A DNA stretch of 8,022 nucleotides from the NCBI GenBank assembly GCA_002308875.1, contig DBWK01000006.1, positions 7,158 through 15,179 on the forward strand, in the 5' to 3' direction. The position numbers were made by a program, and so were the translations under genes. Under the pieces are notes generated by a model, which saw nothing but the letters and a program-made list of their open reading frames with translations, did no database searches and was not told the DNA's origin. The stretch's first letter is position 1, and the number at the start of each line of letters is the position of its first letter. Shown piece after piece: positions 1 through 6,197 of the stretch. This DNA comes from Treponema sp. UBA1240 (GTDB lineage: Bacteria > Spirochaetota > Spirochaetia > Treponematales > Treponemataceae).

Positions 1-594
1 AAAGTTTACTGCGGAACACCGGATTTTATTGCCGCGCTTATAGGAACCGACACACTGCACACGGGCAGAGTGTGCGACAGAGCCGGAACAAGCGAGGGAA
101 TAAATATGTGCATAAAAGAACCGGTCAGCGCGGAGGGAATAAGAACTCTGCCTTCCGTAATTCCAGGTTTGTACAACGCTTCGTTTTTGCAGCCCGATAC
201 AGGGAAAAAATTCAGCGCTTTCAAACATGCTTCGGTTTATGACAAAATGAGTTACGCGGAGACTATAATAGCGCTGTTGAAGGACAAGTCTTCGCAGGGC
301 TACAGGCTTATGGAAGAAATTACCGACGAGCTTAAAACAGGCATAAAACTGCTTGAAAAGGCGACCGCAACTCCTGTAAAAGCTTTGCGCACTACAGGCG
401 GACAGGCACGGAACGATGCATGGAACAAATTCAAGGCCACTAAACTTGGAATCCCGATTGAAATTAGTGCTATGCCAGATGCAGAACTTACAGGCAACGC
501 CATAACCGCTTTCTTTGGAATGGGACGTTATTCTTCGCTGCAGGAAGGCGCGGAAAAAATGGCAAAAATTTCTAAAACATTCTTTCCTGAATAA
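1..594 (+). CDS. FGGY-family carbohydrate kinase, C-terminal part (5' end outside window)
   Basis: Kinases of this family phosphorylate a sugar or polyol (xylulose, glycerol, gluconate and others) with ATP in the cytoplasm. The frame is open from base 1 and ends at TAA 592-594, giving 197 residues against about 500 for a full member, so the N-terminal sugar-binding domain is missing. Visible marks: GTPDFIAALIG (residues 5-15), which matches the family's GxxD segment with the catalytic-base aspartate (here Asp8); the GTS turn near residue 29; and the C-terminal FGGY signature region TTGGQARNDAW (121-131), followed by a helix-rich end with GNAITAFFGMG. The sugar cannot be read from this fragment; a xylulokinase-like member is a guess. 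It is convergent with tRNA-Arg, whose 3' end is 6 bp past the stop codon. No plus-strand terminator was seen. It is unrelated to the flagellar genes. Confidence 0.9.
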   Translation, partial: KVYCGTPDFIAALIGTDTLHTGRVCDRAGTSEGINMCIKEPVSAEGIRTLPSVIPGLYNASFLQPDTGKKFSAFKHASVYDKMSYAETIIALLKDKSSQGYRLMEEITDELKTGIKLLEKATATPVKALRTTGGQARNDAWNKFKATKLGIPIEISAMPDAELTGNAITAFFGMGRYSSLQEGAEKMAKISKTFFPE

Positions 595-600
595 AAAAAA

Positions 601-674
601 TGCCCCATACACGAATCGAACGTGCGACCTGCTGCTTAGGAGGCAACCGCTCTATCCAACTGAGCTAATGGAGC
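601..674 (-). tRNA. tRNA-Arg (anticodon CCT)
   Basis: A full cloverleaf folds on the minus strand. The acceptor stem is GCTCCAT with ATGGGGC (one T-G pair), the D stem GCTC/GAGC with loop AGTTGGATA, and the anticodon stem GTTGC/GCAGC with loop CTCCTAA, which gives anticodon CCT reading AGG. The variable loop is AGGTC, and the T stem GCACG/CGTGT carries loop TTCGAAT. The discriminator is A at 601. Total length is 74 nt. CCA is not encoded: the 3' end runs directly into eight T residues (minus strand, 593-600), which may help termination. Confidence 0.97.
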
Positions 675-697
675 ATTACGAAATATGTTAACACTTC

Positions 698-730
698 AAA
701 AAAAAAACCAAGTTTGTTAAAACTTGGTTT
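698..730 (-). terminator. Intrinsic terminator between tRNA-Asn and tRNA-Arg
   Basis: On the minus strand an 11-bp perfect stem, AAACCAAGTTT with AAACTTGGTTT, closes a 4-nt TAAC loop. Counting the end of the stem, about ten T residues follow (698-707). It begins 3 bp after the tRNA-Asn 3' end, so it ends that transcript and any read-through from the flagellar operon. The complementary strand also forms the stem, but there its 3' arm is followed by only three T within the stem and then AGCT, so it is a one-way terminator. Confidence 0.88.
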
Positions 731-732
731 AG

Positions 733-805
733 CTCCCCCGCGCAGGCTTGAACTGCGGACCCACAGATTAACAGTCTGTTGCTCTGCCAACTGAGCTACA
801 AGGGA
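733..805 (-). tRNA. tRNA-Asn (anticodon GTT)
   Basis: A full cloverleaf folds on the minus strand. The acceptor stem is TCCCTTG with CGGGGGA (two T-G pairs), the D stem GCTC/GAGC with loop AGTTGGCA, and the anticodon stem ACAGA/TCTGT with loop CTGTTAA, giving anticodon GTT. The variable loop is GGGTC, and the T stem CGCAG/CTGCG carries loop TTCAAGC. The discriminator is G at 733 and the length is 73 nt. CCA is not encoded, so the 3' end must be completed by a CCA-adding enzyme. It has its own promoter upstream (828-856) and a terminator directly downstream. Confidence 0.97.
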
Positions 806-827
806 ATGTTGATTAACAACGATTTGT

Positions 828-856
828 ATAATACTTAACCAGCAAAAAAAAGTCAA
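828..856 (-). promoter_or_regulatory. Sigma-70 type promoter of tRNA-Asn
   Basis: On the minus strand a -35 box TTGACT (851-856) is separated by exactly 17 bp from a -10 box TATTAT (828-833). The expected start near 821 leaves a leader of about 16 nt before the tRNA 5' end at 805. The spacer contains a run of seven T next to the -35 box. The -35 box lies only 14 bp beyond the stop codon of the last flagellar gene. Confidence 0.75.
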
Positions 857-870
857 TACTTAAGCAATGT

Positions 871-1479
871 TTATTTGCTGTTCTTGAACATGTTTATTAA
901 AAAGTCAACTTCGCTTACTGAAATACCCAGTTCTTTTGCAATGTACTGTGTTGTAAAATCCTGTTTGTACATTTCAATTATTTTGTCTTTAACGCTCTTC
1001 TTGATTTTGACCGGCTCCTGTGCAACAGAAAACTGCGGTTCCTGATTGAATAGTTCCGGTTCAACAGCTACTTCTACTTCAGGCGGCGTGTTTGGGGCGG
1101 GAGTAGGAGATGCAAGTATTTCATAGGCTTCAAGTTTTTTTTGAACCTGAGTTTTTTTGACAGGCACGGTTTCTTCCGCATGAAGCTTGCTGAGAACTTG
1201 CTTTTCGTGGCGACGTTTTTTAATCTCGCCTTCAGCAATGGATATTCTTTTGTCGGCTTCGTCTATGAGTTGCTTCAATCCCTCAATACGAGCCTCAATA
1301 AGCAGAGTTGTGTTTTCAGTTTCACGCTGAATTTCAATCAAAAGCTTGTCTACTTCGCGTCGGATATTTTCCAGAACTTTTGCAGATGAAAATTCTGTCT
1401 TGAATTTTATATAGAAAAAAAGCCAGAGACCAACATTTATAATTAGTATTAGAACTGATAAAACCAATGGTGCCGACAT
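871..1479 (-). CDS. SwrB-like membrane protein: TM, coiled coil, C-terminal HTH-like segment
   Basis: This 202-residue protein has one N-terminal membrane segment (about 5-24, basic residues after it, so the rest is cytoplasmic). A long charged helix likely to form a coiled coil follows (about 33-100), then a Pro/Glu-rich linker (about 120-157). The C-terminal segment (161-198) contains IAKELGISVSEVDFLI, which reads like a helix-turn-helix. Known: Bacillus SwrB, encoded just after sigD at the end of the fla/che operon, has the same TM/coiled-coil/C-terminal layout and promotes flagellar export-apparatus maturation. Inferred: this is a spirochaetal counterpart, given its place as the last gene after the flagellar sigma factor and fapA. 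The ATG lies 3 bp after the TAG of the preceding gene and has only a weak GG-rich upstream site, so translation is probably coupled. The coding call is firm; the function is tentative. Confidence 0.85.
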   Translation of the reverse strand: MSAPLVLSVLILIINVGLWLFFYIKFKTEFSSAKVLENIRREVDKLLIEIQRETENTTLLIEARIEGLKQLIDEADKRISIAEGEIKKRRHEKQVLSKLHAEETVPVKKTQVQKKLEAYEILASPTPAPNTPPEVEVAVEPELFNQEPQFSVAQEPVKIKKSVKDKIIEMYKQDFTTQYIAKELGISVSEVDFLINMFKNSK

Positions 1480-1482
1480 AAC

Positions 1483-1818
1483 CTAACCCGATACATCAAT
1501 ATGCTGCCCCAGAGCGGGATCAGACAGAACGATTTTGGAAGAATCATAACCGTGGTTTTGCTGTTGTTCCTTCTTTTTGTTTGTTTCTTCCTGCTCTTGT
1601 TGGGAGGAACCGTTCCTGTCTTTCAGTTTTCCTATGTTCTCATCCGAATACTTGACAGTCTGTTCTACGGCAGCTTTTTTTTCGTTATTCTTTTTTTCAA
1701 CAGACTCCTGATTCATGACGTTCTGCAACTGAGAAGCCTGCGTTGCCTGAACCTGAGTCTTGGATACTTTTTCCAACTGTGTGTATACAGTCTGAAGATC
1801 AATGGGAGATATAGCCAT
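1483..1818 (-). CDS. Small low-complexity hypothetical protein in flagellar operon
   Basis: A 111-residue protein that I do not recognise as a named family. Two segments look ordered: the N-terminus, MAISPIDLQTVYTQLEKVSK, and the C-terminus, SDPALGQHIDVSG. Between them (about 21-90) is a soluble stretch rich in Gln, Lys, Glu and Asn that is probably disordered or a loose coiled coil. There is no signal peptide or membrane segment. The ATG lies inside the last codons of fapA (20-bp overlap, 1799-1818) and has no good ribosome site, so it probably depends on translation of fapA; the stop is 3 bp before the next gene. Short ORFs with a 'PIDxQ' start and a 'GxxIDI'-like end occur near flagellar genes in some Firmicutes (from memory), so a small flagellar accessory role is plausible. 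The tight packing on both sides argues that it is real. Confidence 0.75.
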   Translation of the reverse strand: MAISPIDLQTVYTQLEKVSKTQVQATQASQLQNVMNQESVEKKNNEKKAAVEQTVKYSDENIGKLKDRNGSSQQEQEETNKKKEQQQNHGYDSSKIVLSDPALGQHIDVSG

Positions 1819-3775
1819 CCGGTGTCCACTTTATGTTATCATCACTGACAGCCTCGTACTTGCCCTGACGTACAAAGCCATTTTCGAGATAGTAAGTAAC
1901 GCCTTTTGTTTCGACCCTGACTTCTTCCTTAACATCACGTATATACATCTTAACGCCCGGATATACGGTTCCCGATGCCGAGATTTTTCCGATAACCTTA
2001 AGCTCATGCAGATAGTTCTGAATTTCCTGAATTTCAGATGCAATTTTTTCTGATTCGTCAATCTTGTCGCCCTTCTGCTGATAAAGTTCACGCAACGCTT
2101 CTTCTTTTTCTTCAGGAAGATTCTTTCGTATCTTTTTCTGATTTTCCAAAGTTGTAACGTTAAGATTGAGTTCTTCAAGTTCACGTACCAAAGCGGTCTG
2201 ACGGGCAATTAACTCATCAAGACGCTGCTTTCTGCGCGGATCGTATCCAACTTCAAGGATAGTTTCACTACCACCACCGGCACTACCGATAGTTTTTGCA
2301 TTTATTTCTTCTGTAGCAAACAGGTGACCGCCGATGATTGCGGCACGCTTTCCCTGAAGAATAATGCGTCTGTTACAGGTTACGTTAGCATTGATAATAC
2401 CGTCCGCAACGATAATATTCTCTTCAACATCAACCTTTGTGTTCTGAATAAACTTTGCCCACAAAGATTTGCCGCACTTAACACTTCCTTCATCGCGTCC
2501 CATAATACCGAGCGAAACGATAATATCACCGTCTGCTTCAAGTATGGAGCTTCCTACCGTTCCGTAAACTTCAATGTTACCGGATGCTTTAACGTTAAAT
2601 CCGTCATCAACATTACCCTTAACAATAACAGTACCGAGGAATGTGATGTTTCCTGACTTGATATTAACGCCGTCAACTTCCATAATCGGTTCAACGTTGA
2701 TTTTGCTGCCGGAAAGAAGAACCTGTCCATTCATTGAAGCAAGAATAGTTCTGCCGTCGGAATCGAGCTTAACGTTTTTACCCAGTGGAATCGGTATATC
2801 CTTTCCGTTCTTGGCTTCAAGATACCTGCCGAAGAGCGTTTTTCCAGCCTTGCCGCGTTCCGCCAGCATTTTTTGTGCGAGGACCTGTCCTTCTATAACG
2901 TTCTGAATAAGGTTTAGTTCCTTGAAGTTTATCTGTCCGTTAGAAGATTCCTTGATTCGCATCTTTGAACGGTCTGTTTCAAAATTATATGAAATGTAAG
3001 CGTCATGTCCGTCAATCGGTTTTGTTCCCTCAGCAACAACAAACGGTATTCCGTAAACAGGATTATCAACAAATTCGTCAATTTTTTCTCTGTTAATACC
3101 ATGAACAACACCGCGTTTTTTAACCTGACGTTCTATGTAGTCGGATGAAATTTCACCGCCGTCTTTCATAGGTGCTGTTGCAAGAATTGTACAAGTCATT
3201 TCGTCAGTGCTTATTTCTACTGTAAATACAGCATCATTGACAGGATTCTGAATAAACGTTCCGACTTCTTCGTAAACGCCGCCGGTTTCATTAACCGCAT
3301 ATTTTTTGACGGAATCTTCGTTAACGTTGTACGTATCTTCGTTTTTCATTTCCTGCATAATCTGCTTTGCAGTTACAGGCTTTCCATTGCCGACAGGAGG
3401 AAGAACCTTAAGCATAATTTTGCCGTCAAAGTAATGGATAAAGAATTCGCCGTCTTTGTCTGCAATAACAGGTGTATCATCGACAGATTCGGAAACAGCT
3501 TCGGCCTGCTGCGCCTTTTTGCGTTGTGATTCGAGTACAGCCTGAGAAGACTCGTAAACATTGATGACCCACGGTTTTTTTGCAATTCCAAGGAATCCTT
3601 CAGAACCGCGTTCAATAACTTCATATTCCAAATAAGAGACTTTTGTTTCTAACTGGACGGCCGCATCCGCAAGAGCTTCGTCCAATGTGTCGGCGCGAAC
3701 TTCAATTGTGCGCAGGAGGTGATCTATCTGGAGTTTTTTTTCTAATTCAGCTCTAATATCGTCCAGGGTAACCAT
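1799..3775 (-). CDS. fapA: FapA family (DUF342) flagellar assembly protein with N-terminal Jag_N-like domain
   Basis: A 658-residue cytoplasmic protein. Residues about 15-75 resemble the Jag_N domain, including the typical GSEGFLGIAKKPW (57-69). The FapA N-terminal domain follows (about 108-300). A Gly/Val/Ile-rich repetitive region (about 365-510, e.g. GNITFLGTVIVKGNV) is the right-handed beta-helix-like core. Next come a charged coiled coil (about 512-595) and a short beta-rich tail with SASGTVYPGVKMYI. FapA in Vibrio vulnificus is needed for flagellation and binds the PTS protein EIIA-Glc; in most bacteria the mechanism is unknown. The start is ATG 3775, with AAGGAG (3781-3786) 5 nt upstream, a site that overlaps the sigma-factor stop codon. 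The position directly after the flagellar sigma gene fits a role in flagellar assembly. The length is in the usual range for the longer members. Confidence 0.94.
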   Translation of the reverse strand: MVTLDDIRAELEKKLQIDHLLRTIEVRADTLDEALADAAVQLETKVSYLEYEVIERGSEGFLGIAKKPWVINVYESSQAVLESQRKKAQQAEAVSESVDDTPVIADKDGEFFIHYFDGKIMLKVLPPVGNGKPVTAKQIMQEMKNEDTYNVNEDSVKKYAVNETGGVYEEVGTFIQNPVNDAVFTVEISTDEMTCTILATAPMKDGGEISSDYIERQVKKRGVVHGINREKIDEFVDNPVYGIPFVVAEGTKPIDGHDAYISYNFETDRSKMRIKESSNGQINFKELNLIQNVIEGQVLAQKMLAERGKAGKTLFGRYLEAKNGKDIPIPLGKNVKLDSDGRTILASMNGQVLLSGSKINVEPIMEVDGVNIKSGNITFLGTVIVKGNVDDGFNVKASGNIEVYGTVGSSILEADGDIIVSLGIMGRDEGSVKCGKSLWAKFIQNTKVDVEENIIVADGIINANVTCNRRIILQGKRAAIIGGHLFATEEINAKTIGSAGGGSETILEVGYDPRRKQRLDELIARQTALVRELEELNLNVTTLENQKKIRKNLPEEKEEALRELYQQKGDKIDESEKIASEIQEIQNYLHELKVIGKISASGTVYPGVKMYIRDVKEEVRVETKGVTYYLENGFVRQGKYEAVSDDNIKWTPDGYISH

Positions 3776-3784
3776 AATTACTCC

Positions 3785-4573
3785 TTACATAATACCTTTG
3801 CGAATATTCGTCAGCTTTGAGCGCAGGCGCAGGTTCGCCTTTGTATGCAACTGGGAAATACGTGATTCACTAACATTAAGAACCTGTCCAATTTCTTTGA
3901 ACGTCAAGTCTTCATAATAATACAGAACAAGAACCATTTTTTCTTTTTCGGGCAGCTCGTTTATTGCCTCAATTATAACGCGCCGGATTTCCTCGCGTTC
4001 AACAATAACATCAGGATTAAGGCTTGAAGGCGATTCTATGCAGTCGCCGATCGAAACATGGTCTGATTCATCGCCCGAATACCAAACATCGTTCAACGAT
4101 AAAATACTTGTACCTGAAACTTTAAGAATGGTCTGCTGAAATTCTTCTTCGCTTATGCCCATTGCACCGGCAACTTCAGCATCGGAAGCTGTACGACCGA
4201 GTTTTGCTTCAAGGCGGCCGATTGTGTCTTCAATTTCTTTTGATTTTTGACGGACTGAACGCGGTACCCAGTCAATCGAACGCAATTCATCAAAAATAGC
4301 TCCGCGAATTCGGGTTACAGCATAAGTTTTGAATTTTACGTTCTTTTCGGGATCATACTTGTTGATAGCATCTAACAGACCAAACTGTCCGAATCCGACC
4401 AAATCGTCAAATTCTACACTACCGGGCATACCGGTATGAACCTTGCCGGCCACATATTTTACCAGCGGCATATACTGCCTGATAAAGGCGTTGCGAAGCT
4501 CAGGAGATTGTGTCTTCTTAAATTCCAACCAAAGTTCATCTTCCGTTTTTTCATCAAAAATCGAAGTAGCCAT
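3785..4573 (-). CDS. fliA: RNA polymerase sigma factor, FliA/WhiG/SigD type (flagellar sigma-28)
   Basis: A 262-residue sigma-70 family protein without region 1.1. Region 2 (about 27-97) includes VEFDDLVGFGQFGLLDAI and FKTYAVTRIRGAIFDELRS. The hallmark DWVPRSVRQK (101-110) of the FliA/WhiG group leads into region 3 (about 104-176). Region 4 (about 205-253) has an HTH, LTFKEIGQVLNVSESRISQL, that contacts the -35 element. It directs RNA polymerase to late flagellar and chemotaxis promoters and is normally held by the anti-sigma factor FlgM; no flgM is visible here. It lies 11 bp after the two-TM gene and 9 bp before fapA. The start is ATG 4573 behind a GGGTAGGG stretch. In Treponema this gene is often named whiG or fliA; the symbol is by family, and other names are equally valid. 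Confidence 0.96.
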   Translation of the reverse strand: MATSIFDEKTEDELWLEFKKTQSPELRNAFIRQYMPLVKYVAGKVHTGMPGSVEFDDLVGFGQFGLLDAINKYDPEKNVKFKTYAVTRIRGAIFDELRSIDWVPRSVRQKSKEIEDTIGRLEAKLGRTASDAEVAGAMGISEEEFQQTILKVSGTSILSLNDVWYSGDESDHVSIGDCIESPSSLNPDVIVEREEIRRVIIEAINELPEKEKMVLVLYYYEDLTFKEIGQVLNVSESRISQLHTKANLRLRSKLTNIRKGIM

Positions 4574-4584
4574 ATTCCCTACCC

Positions 4585-5277
4585 TTATCCGTTATCCCTG
4601 GTTAATACAGTATGAATAGCACGGGCCATAATTTCTGTATCAGCACCCTTAAGTTCTTCCGACCCCGCAGTTGCTTCTGACTTTGCAAAGTCTGAATTAG
4701 TTATTACATCACTTCCCAATTTTTTCATATCCGTAAGCATTGTATCAATGTCGGGAAGCGAACCAAGTTCCATATTGTCCGCAGATTCAGTATCGTTTAC
4801 GCTGATAAAATTTTCAGCAGCAGGCTCCGTCTTTACGGGCGCAGATTCTGCCTTTGGTTCAACCGGCGGTATTTCTGCCGTTGTTACAGAAACAGATTCC
4901 GCATTAGAAGCAGAAGCTGAACTTTCCTGTTTTGCAGCCGGCTTTTTGGGTTCGGAAACGTCCTCATTCATAAGCTGCTTTGGGATTCGAAACTCAGGTC
5001 CGTTTTCTTCGTCAAAAATTAAGGAATCATCCAAAGAAACATCGACGTTTCCAGTTGTTTTTATTTTTTTAGGGGTTGTTTCCGTAACGGATCCGTTTGC
5101 ATCCAGAAATTTGTCAAAAATTACAGAACCGGCAAAATATACGCAAGCCATTACAAGCGCGCTAATAAGCGCCCGCAGTAGTACGATTCCGAACGGAACG
5201 GATGAAAAAAGTCCGATAATGAAGGAAAGAACAAAGCCAACAGAAGCAAAAGATATGATATACTTTGTTCTACTCAT
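4585..5277 (-). CDS. Uncharacterised two-TM protein with long acidic cytoplasmic tail
   Basis: I do not recognise this 230-residue protein. Two hydrophobic segments (about 6-25 and 30-54), joined by a very short loop, form a membrane hairpin with both ends inside. Residues 60-170 are rich in Ser, Ala, Glu, Pro and Lys and probably disordered, interrupted by GPEFRIPKQLM (93-103), which looks like a short linear motif. The C-terminus has two probable helices: PDIDTMLTDMKKLGSD (175-190) and TEIMARAIHTVLTRD (214-228). It sits between flhG and the flagellar sigma gene, a place taken by a PilZ or chemotaxis gene in some bacteria. Inferred: a membrane anchor or adaptor for a neighbouring cytoplasmic protein (FlhF, FlhG or the sigma factor). 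The start is ATG 5277 behind a G-only ribosome site. A 61-bp gap before it may hold a weak promoter. A long antisense frame over it is a shadow. Confidence 0.85.
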   Translation of the reverse strand: MSRTKYIISFASVGFVLSFIIGLFSSVPFGIVLLRALISALVMACVYFAGSVIFDKFLDANGSVTETTPKKIKTTGNVDVSLDDSLIFDEENGPEFRIPKQLMNEDVSEPKKPAAKQESSASASNAESVSVTTAEIPPVEPKAESAPVKTEPAAENFISVNDTESADNMELGSLPDIDTMLTDMKKLGSDVITNSDFAKSEATAGSEELKGADTEIMARAIHTVLTRDNG

Positions 5278-5282
5278 AAATA

Positions 5283-5288
5283 CCCCCC
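5283..5288 (-). promoter_or_regulatory. G-only ribosome binding site of the two-TM gene
   Basis: Six consecutive G on the minus strand lie 5 nt upstream of the ATG at 5277, within GTAATGGGGGGTATTT. This is the only purine-rich stretch at the right distance, so it must be the Shine-Dalgarno site, although it lacks the usual A of GGAGG. A nearby ATG (5288-5290) is out of frame with the gene. Confidence 0.55.
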
Positions 5289-5338
5289 ATTACTACAAGC
5301 TTAAGTGAAAAAAAACAAATGGTCAAGTTATTTCCGCG

Positions 5339-6196
5339 CTATATTGACCAGTCTCTTCCCAACAGTTTATCAATAAAACCGGAAACTCCGGATACCTTTT
5401 CTATATCAATCTTTTCAATACGGCTTACAATGTGTTTTACGCACATTGCCGGTTTTGAAGCAGGTTCGGCAATAATAAAAGGCTTTTGCCGGACAACCGC
5501 CTGTGGAACGGCAGGATCATCGTAAATAAAGCCCATGTATTCAACTTTGCAGTTCAAGAACTGACCTACGATTGTTGTCATGCGGTCAGAAATGCGCTTG
5601 CCTTCGGCTGCGGAATGAACTCTGTTTACAATCAGCTTAAGGTTGAGTTTAATGCTGTCTGTTTCCGTCGCGATTATTTTAATCATACCGTATGCGTCCG
5701 TAATTGCGGTTGGCTCTGGTGTTGTTACAATAAGAACTTCATCCGCCGCCTCAACAAAACCAAGAACATTACTTGAAATTCCCGCACTCGTATCGATGAT
5801 GATAATATCCGCAGAAGAAAGTGTTTCAAATTCCTGAATAAAAAAGCCACGGTCTTCGTCTGACAGGTTGGCGATTTTTGAAAAACCGTTTGCACCGGCA
5901 ATAATCTTTATGCCGTATTCGGTAGGCAGGATAATCTCCGACATTCGTTTTTGCTTTGTTATTACATGGTACAAATTGTACTGTGGTATCATATTCAAAA
6001 TAACGTTTACGTTAGCAAGTCCCAAATCAGCGTCAATAAGTATTACTTTTTTTCCAATCTGCGCATAAGCTATCGCAAGATTAACAGAGAGGTTGGTTTT
6101 GCCTACTCCGCCTTTTCCGCTTGTAACAGTTATGATTCGTGTTTTTCTTGAAGTTTGCTTCATCATTTCACGTAATTTTGCAGCCTGATCTTCCAT
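5339..6196 (-). CDS. flhG: FlhG/FleN, MinD-like ATPase controlling flagellar number
   Basis: A 285-residue ParA/MinD-family ATPase. Visible motifs are the deviant Walker A SGKGGVGKT (26-34) with the signature lysine Lys28; DADLG (55-59); and the switch II segment DTSAG (135-139), equivalent to DxPAG in MinD. The last residues, GFIDKLLGRDW (273-283), look like an amphipathic membrane-targeting helix. The N-terminus carries DQAAKLR (3-9), an exact match to the DQAxxLR motif through which Bacillus FlhG stimulates the GTPase FlhF. The protein binds the membrane as an ATP dimer and, with FlhF, limits where and how many flagella form; in spirochaetes this means the subpolar periplasmic flagella. 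The start is ATG 6196, with an AAGGAAG site upstream, 1 bp after the flhF stop codon. Confidence 0.97.
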   Translation of the reverse strand: MEDQAAKLREMMKQTSRKTRIITVTSGKGGVGKTNLSVNLAIAYAQIGKKVILIDADLGLANVNVILNMIPQYNLYHVITKQKRMSEIILPTEYGIKIIAGANGFSKIANLSDEDRGFFIQEFETLSSADIIIIDTSAGISSNVLGFVEAADEVLIVTTPEPTAITDAYGMIKIIATETDSIKLNLKLIVNRVHSAAEGKRISDRMTTIVGQFLNCKVEYMGFIYDDPAVPQAVVRQKPFIIAEPASKPAMCVKHIVSRIEKIDIEKVSGVSGFIDKLLGRDWSI

Positions 6197-6197
6197 A

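Noticed and set aside
665..856. Minus-strand open frame of 63 codons across the tRNA region
   Set aside because: It runs through tRNA-Asn, the terminator and the spacer before tRNA-Arg. The protein-like stretch LVAQLAEQQTVNLWVRSSSL is the well-known false translation of a tRNA gene.
1501..1848. Plus-strand hydrophobic open frame (115 codons) opposite the small protein gene
   Set aside because: The run of Leu/Phe/Val is the antisense of Gln/Lys/Glu-rich codons, so the apparent membrane segments are an artefact of the complement.
1831..2208. Minus-strand open frame of 125 codons within fapA
   Set aside because: It is a frame-shifted reading of the fapA coiled-coil region, Arg/Lys/Ser-rich and without family features. 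FapA itself reads unbroken through this region.
4748..5308. Plus-strand open frame of 186 codons opposite the two-TM gene
   Set aside because: It is Ser/Thr/Phe-rich, as expected for the mirror of an Ala/Glu/Ser-rich tail, has no recognisable domain, and lies antisense to a gene that fits the operon.
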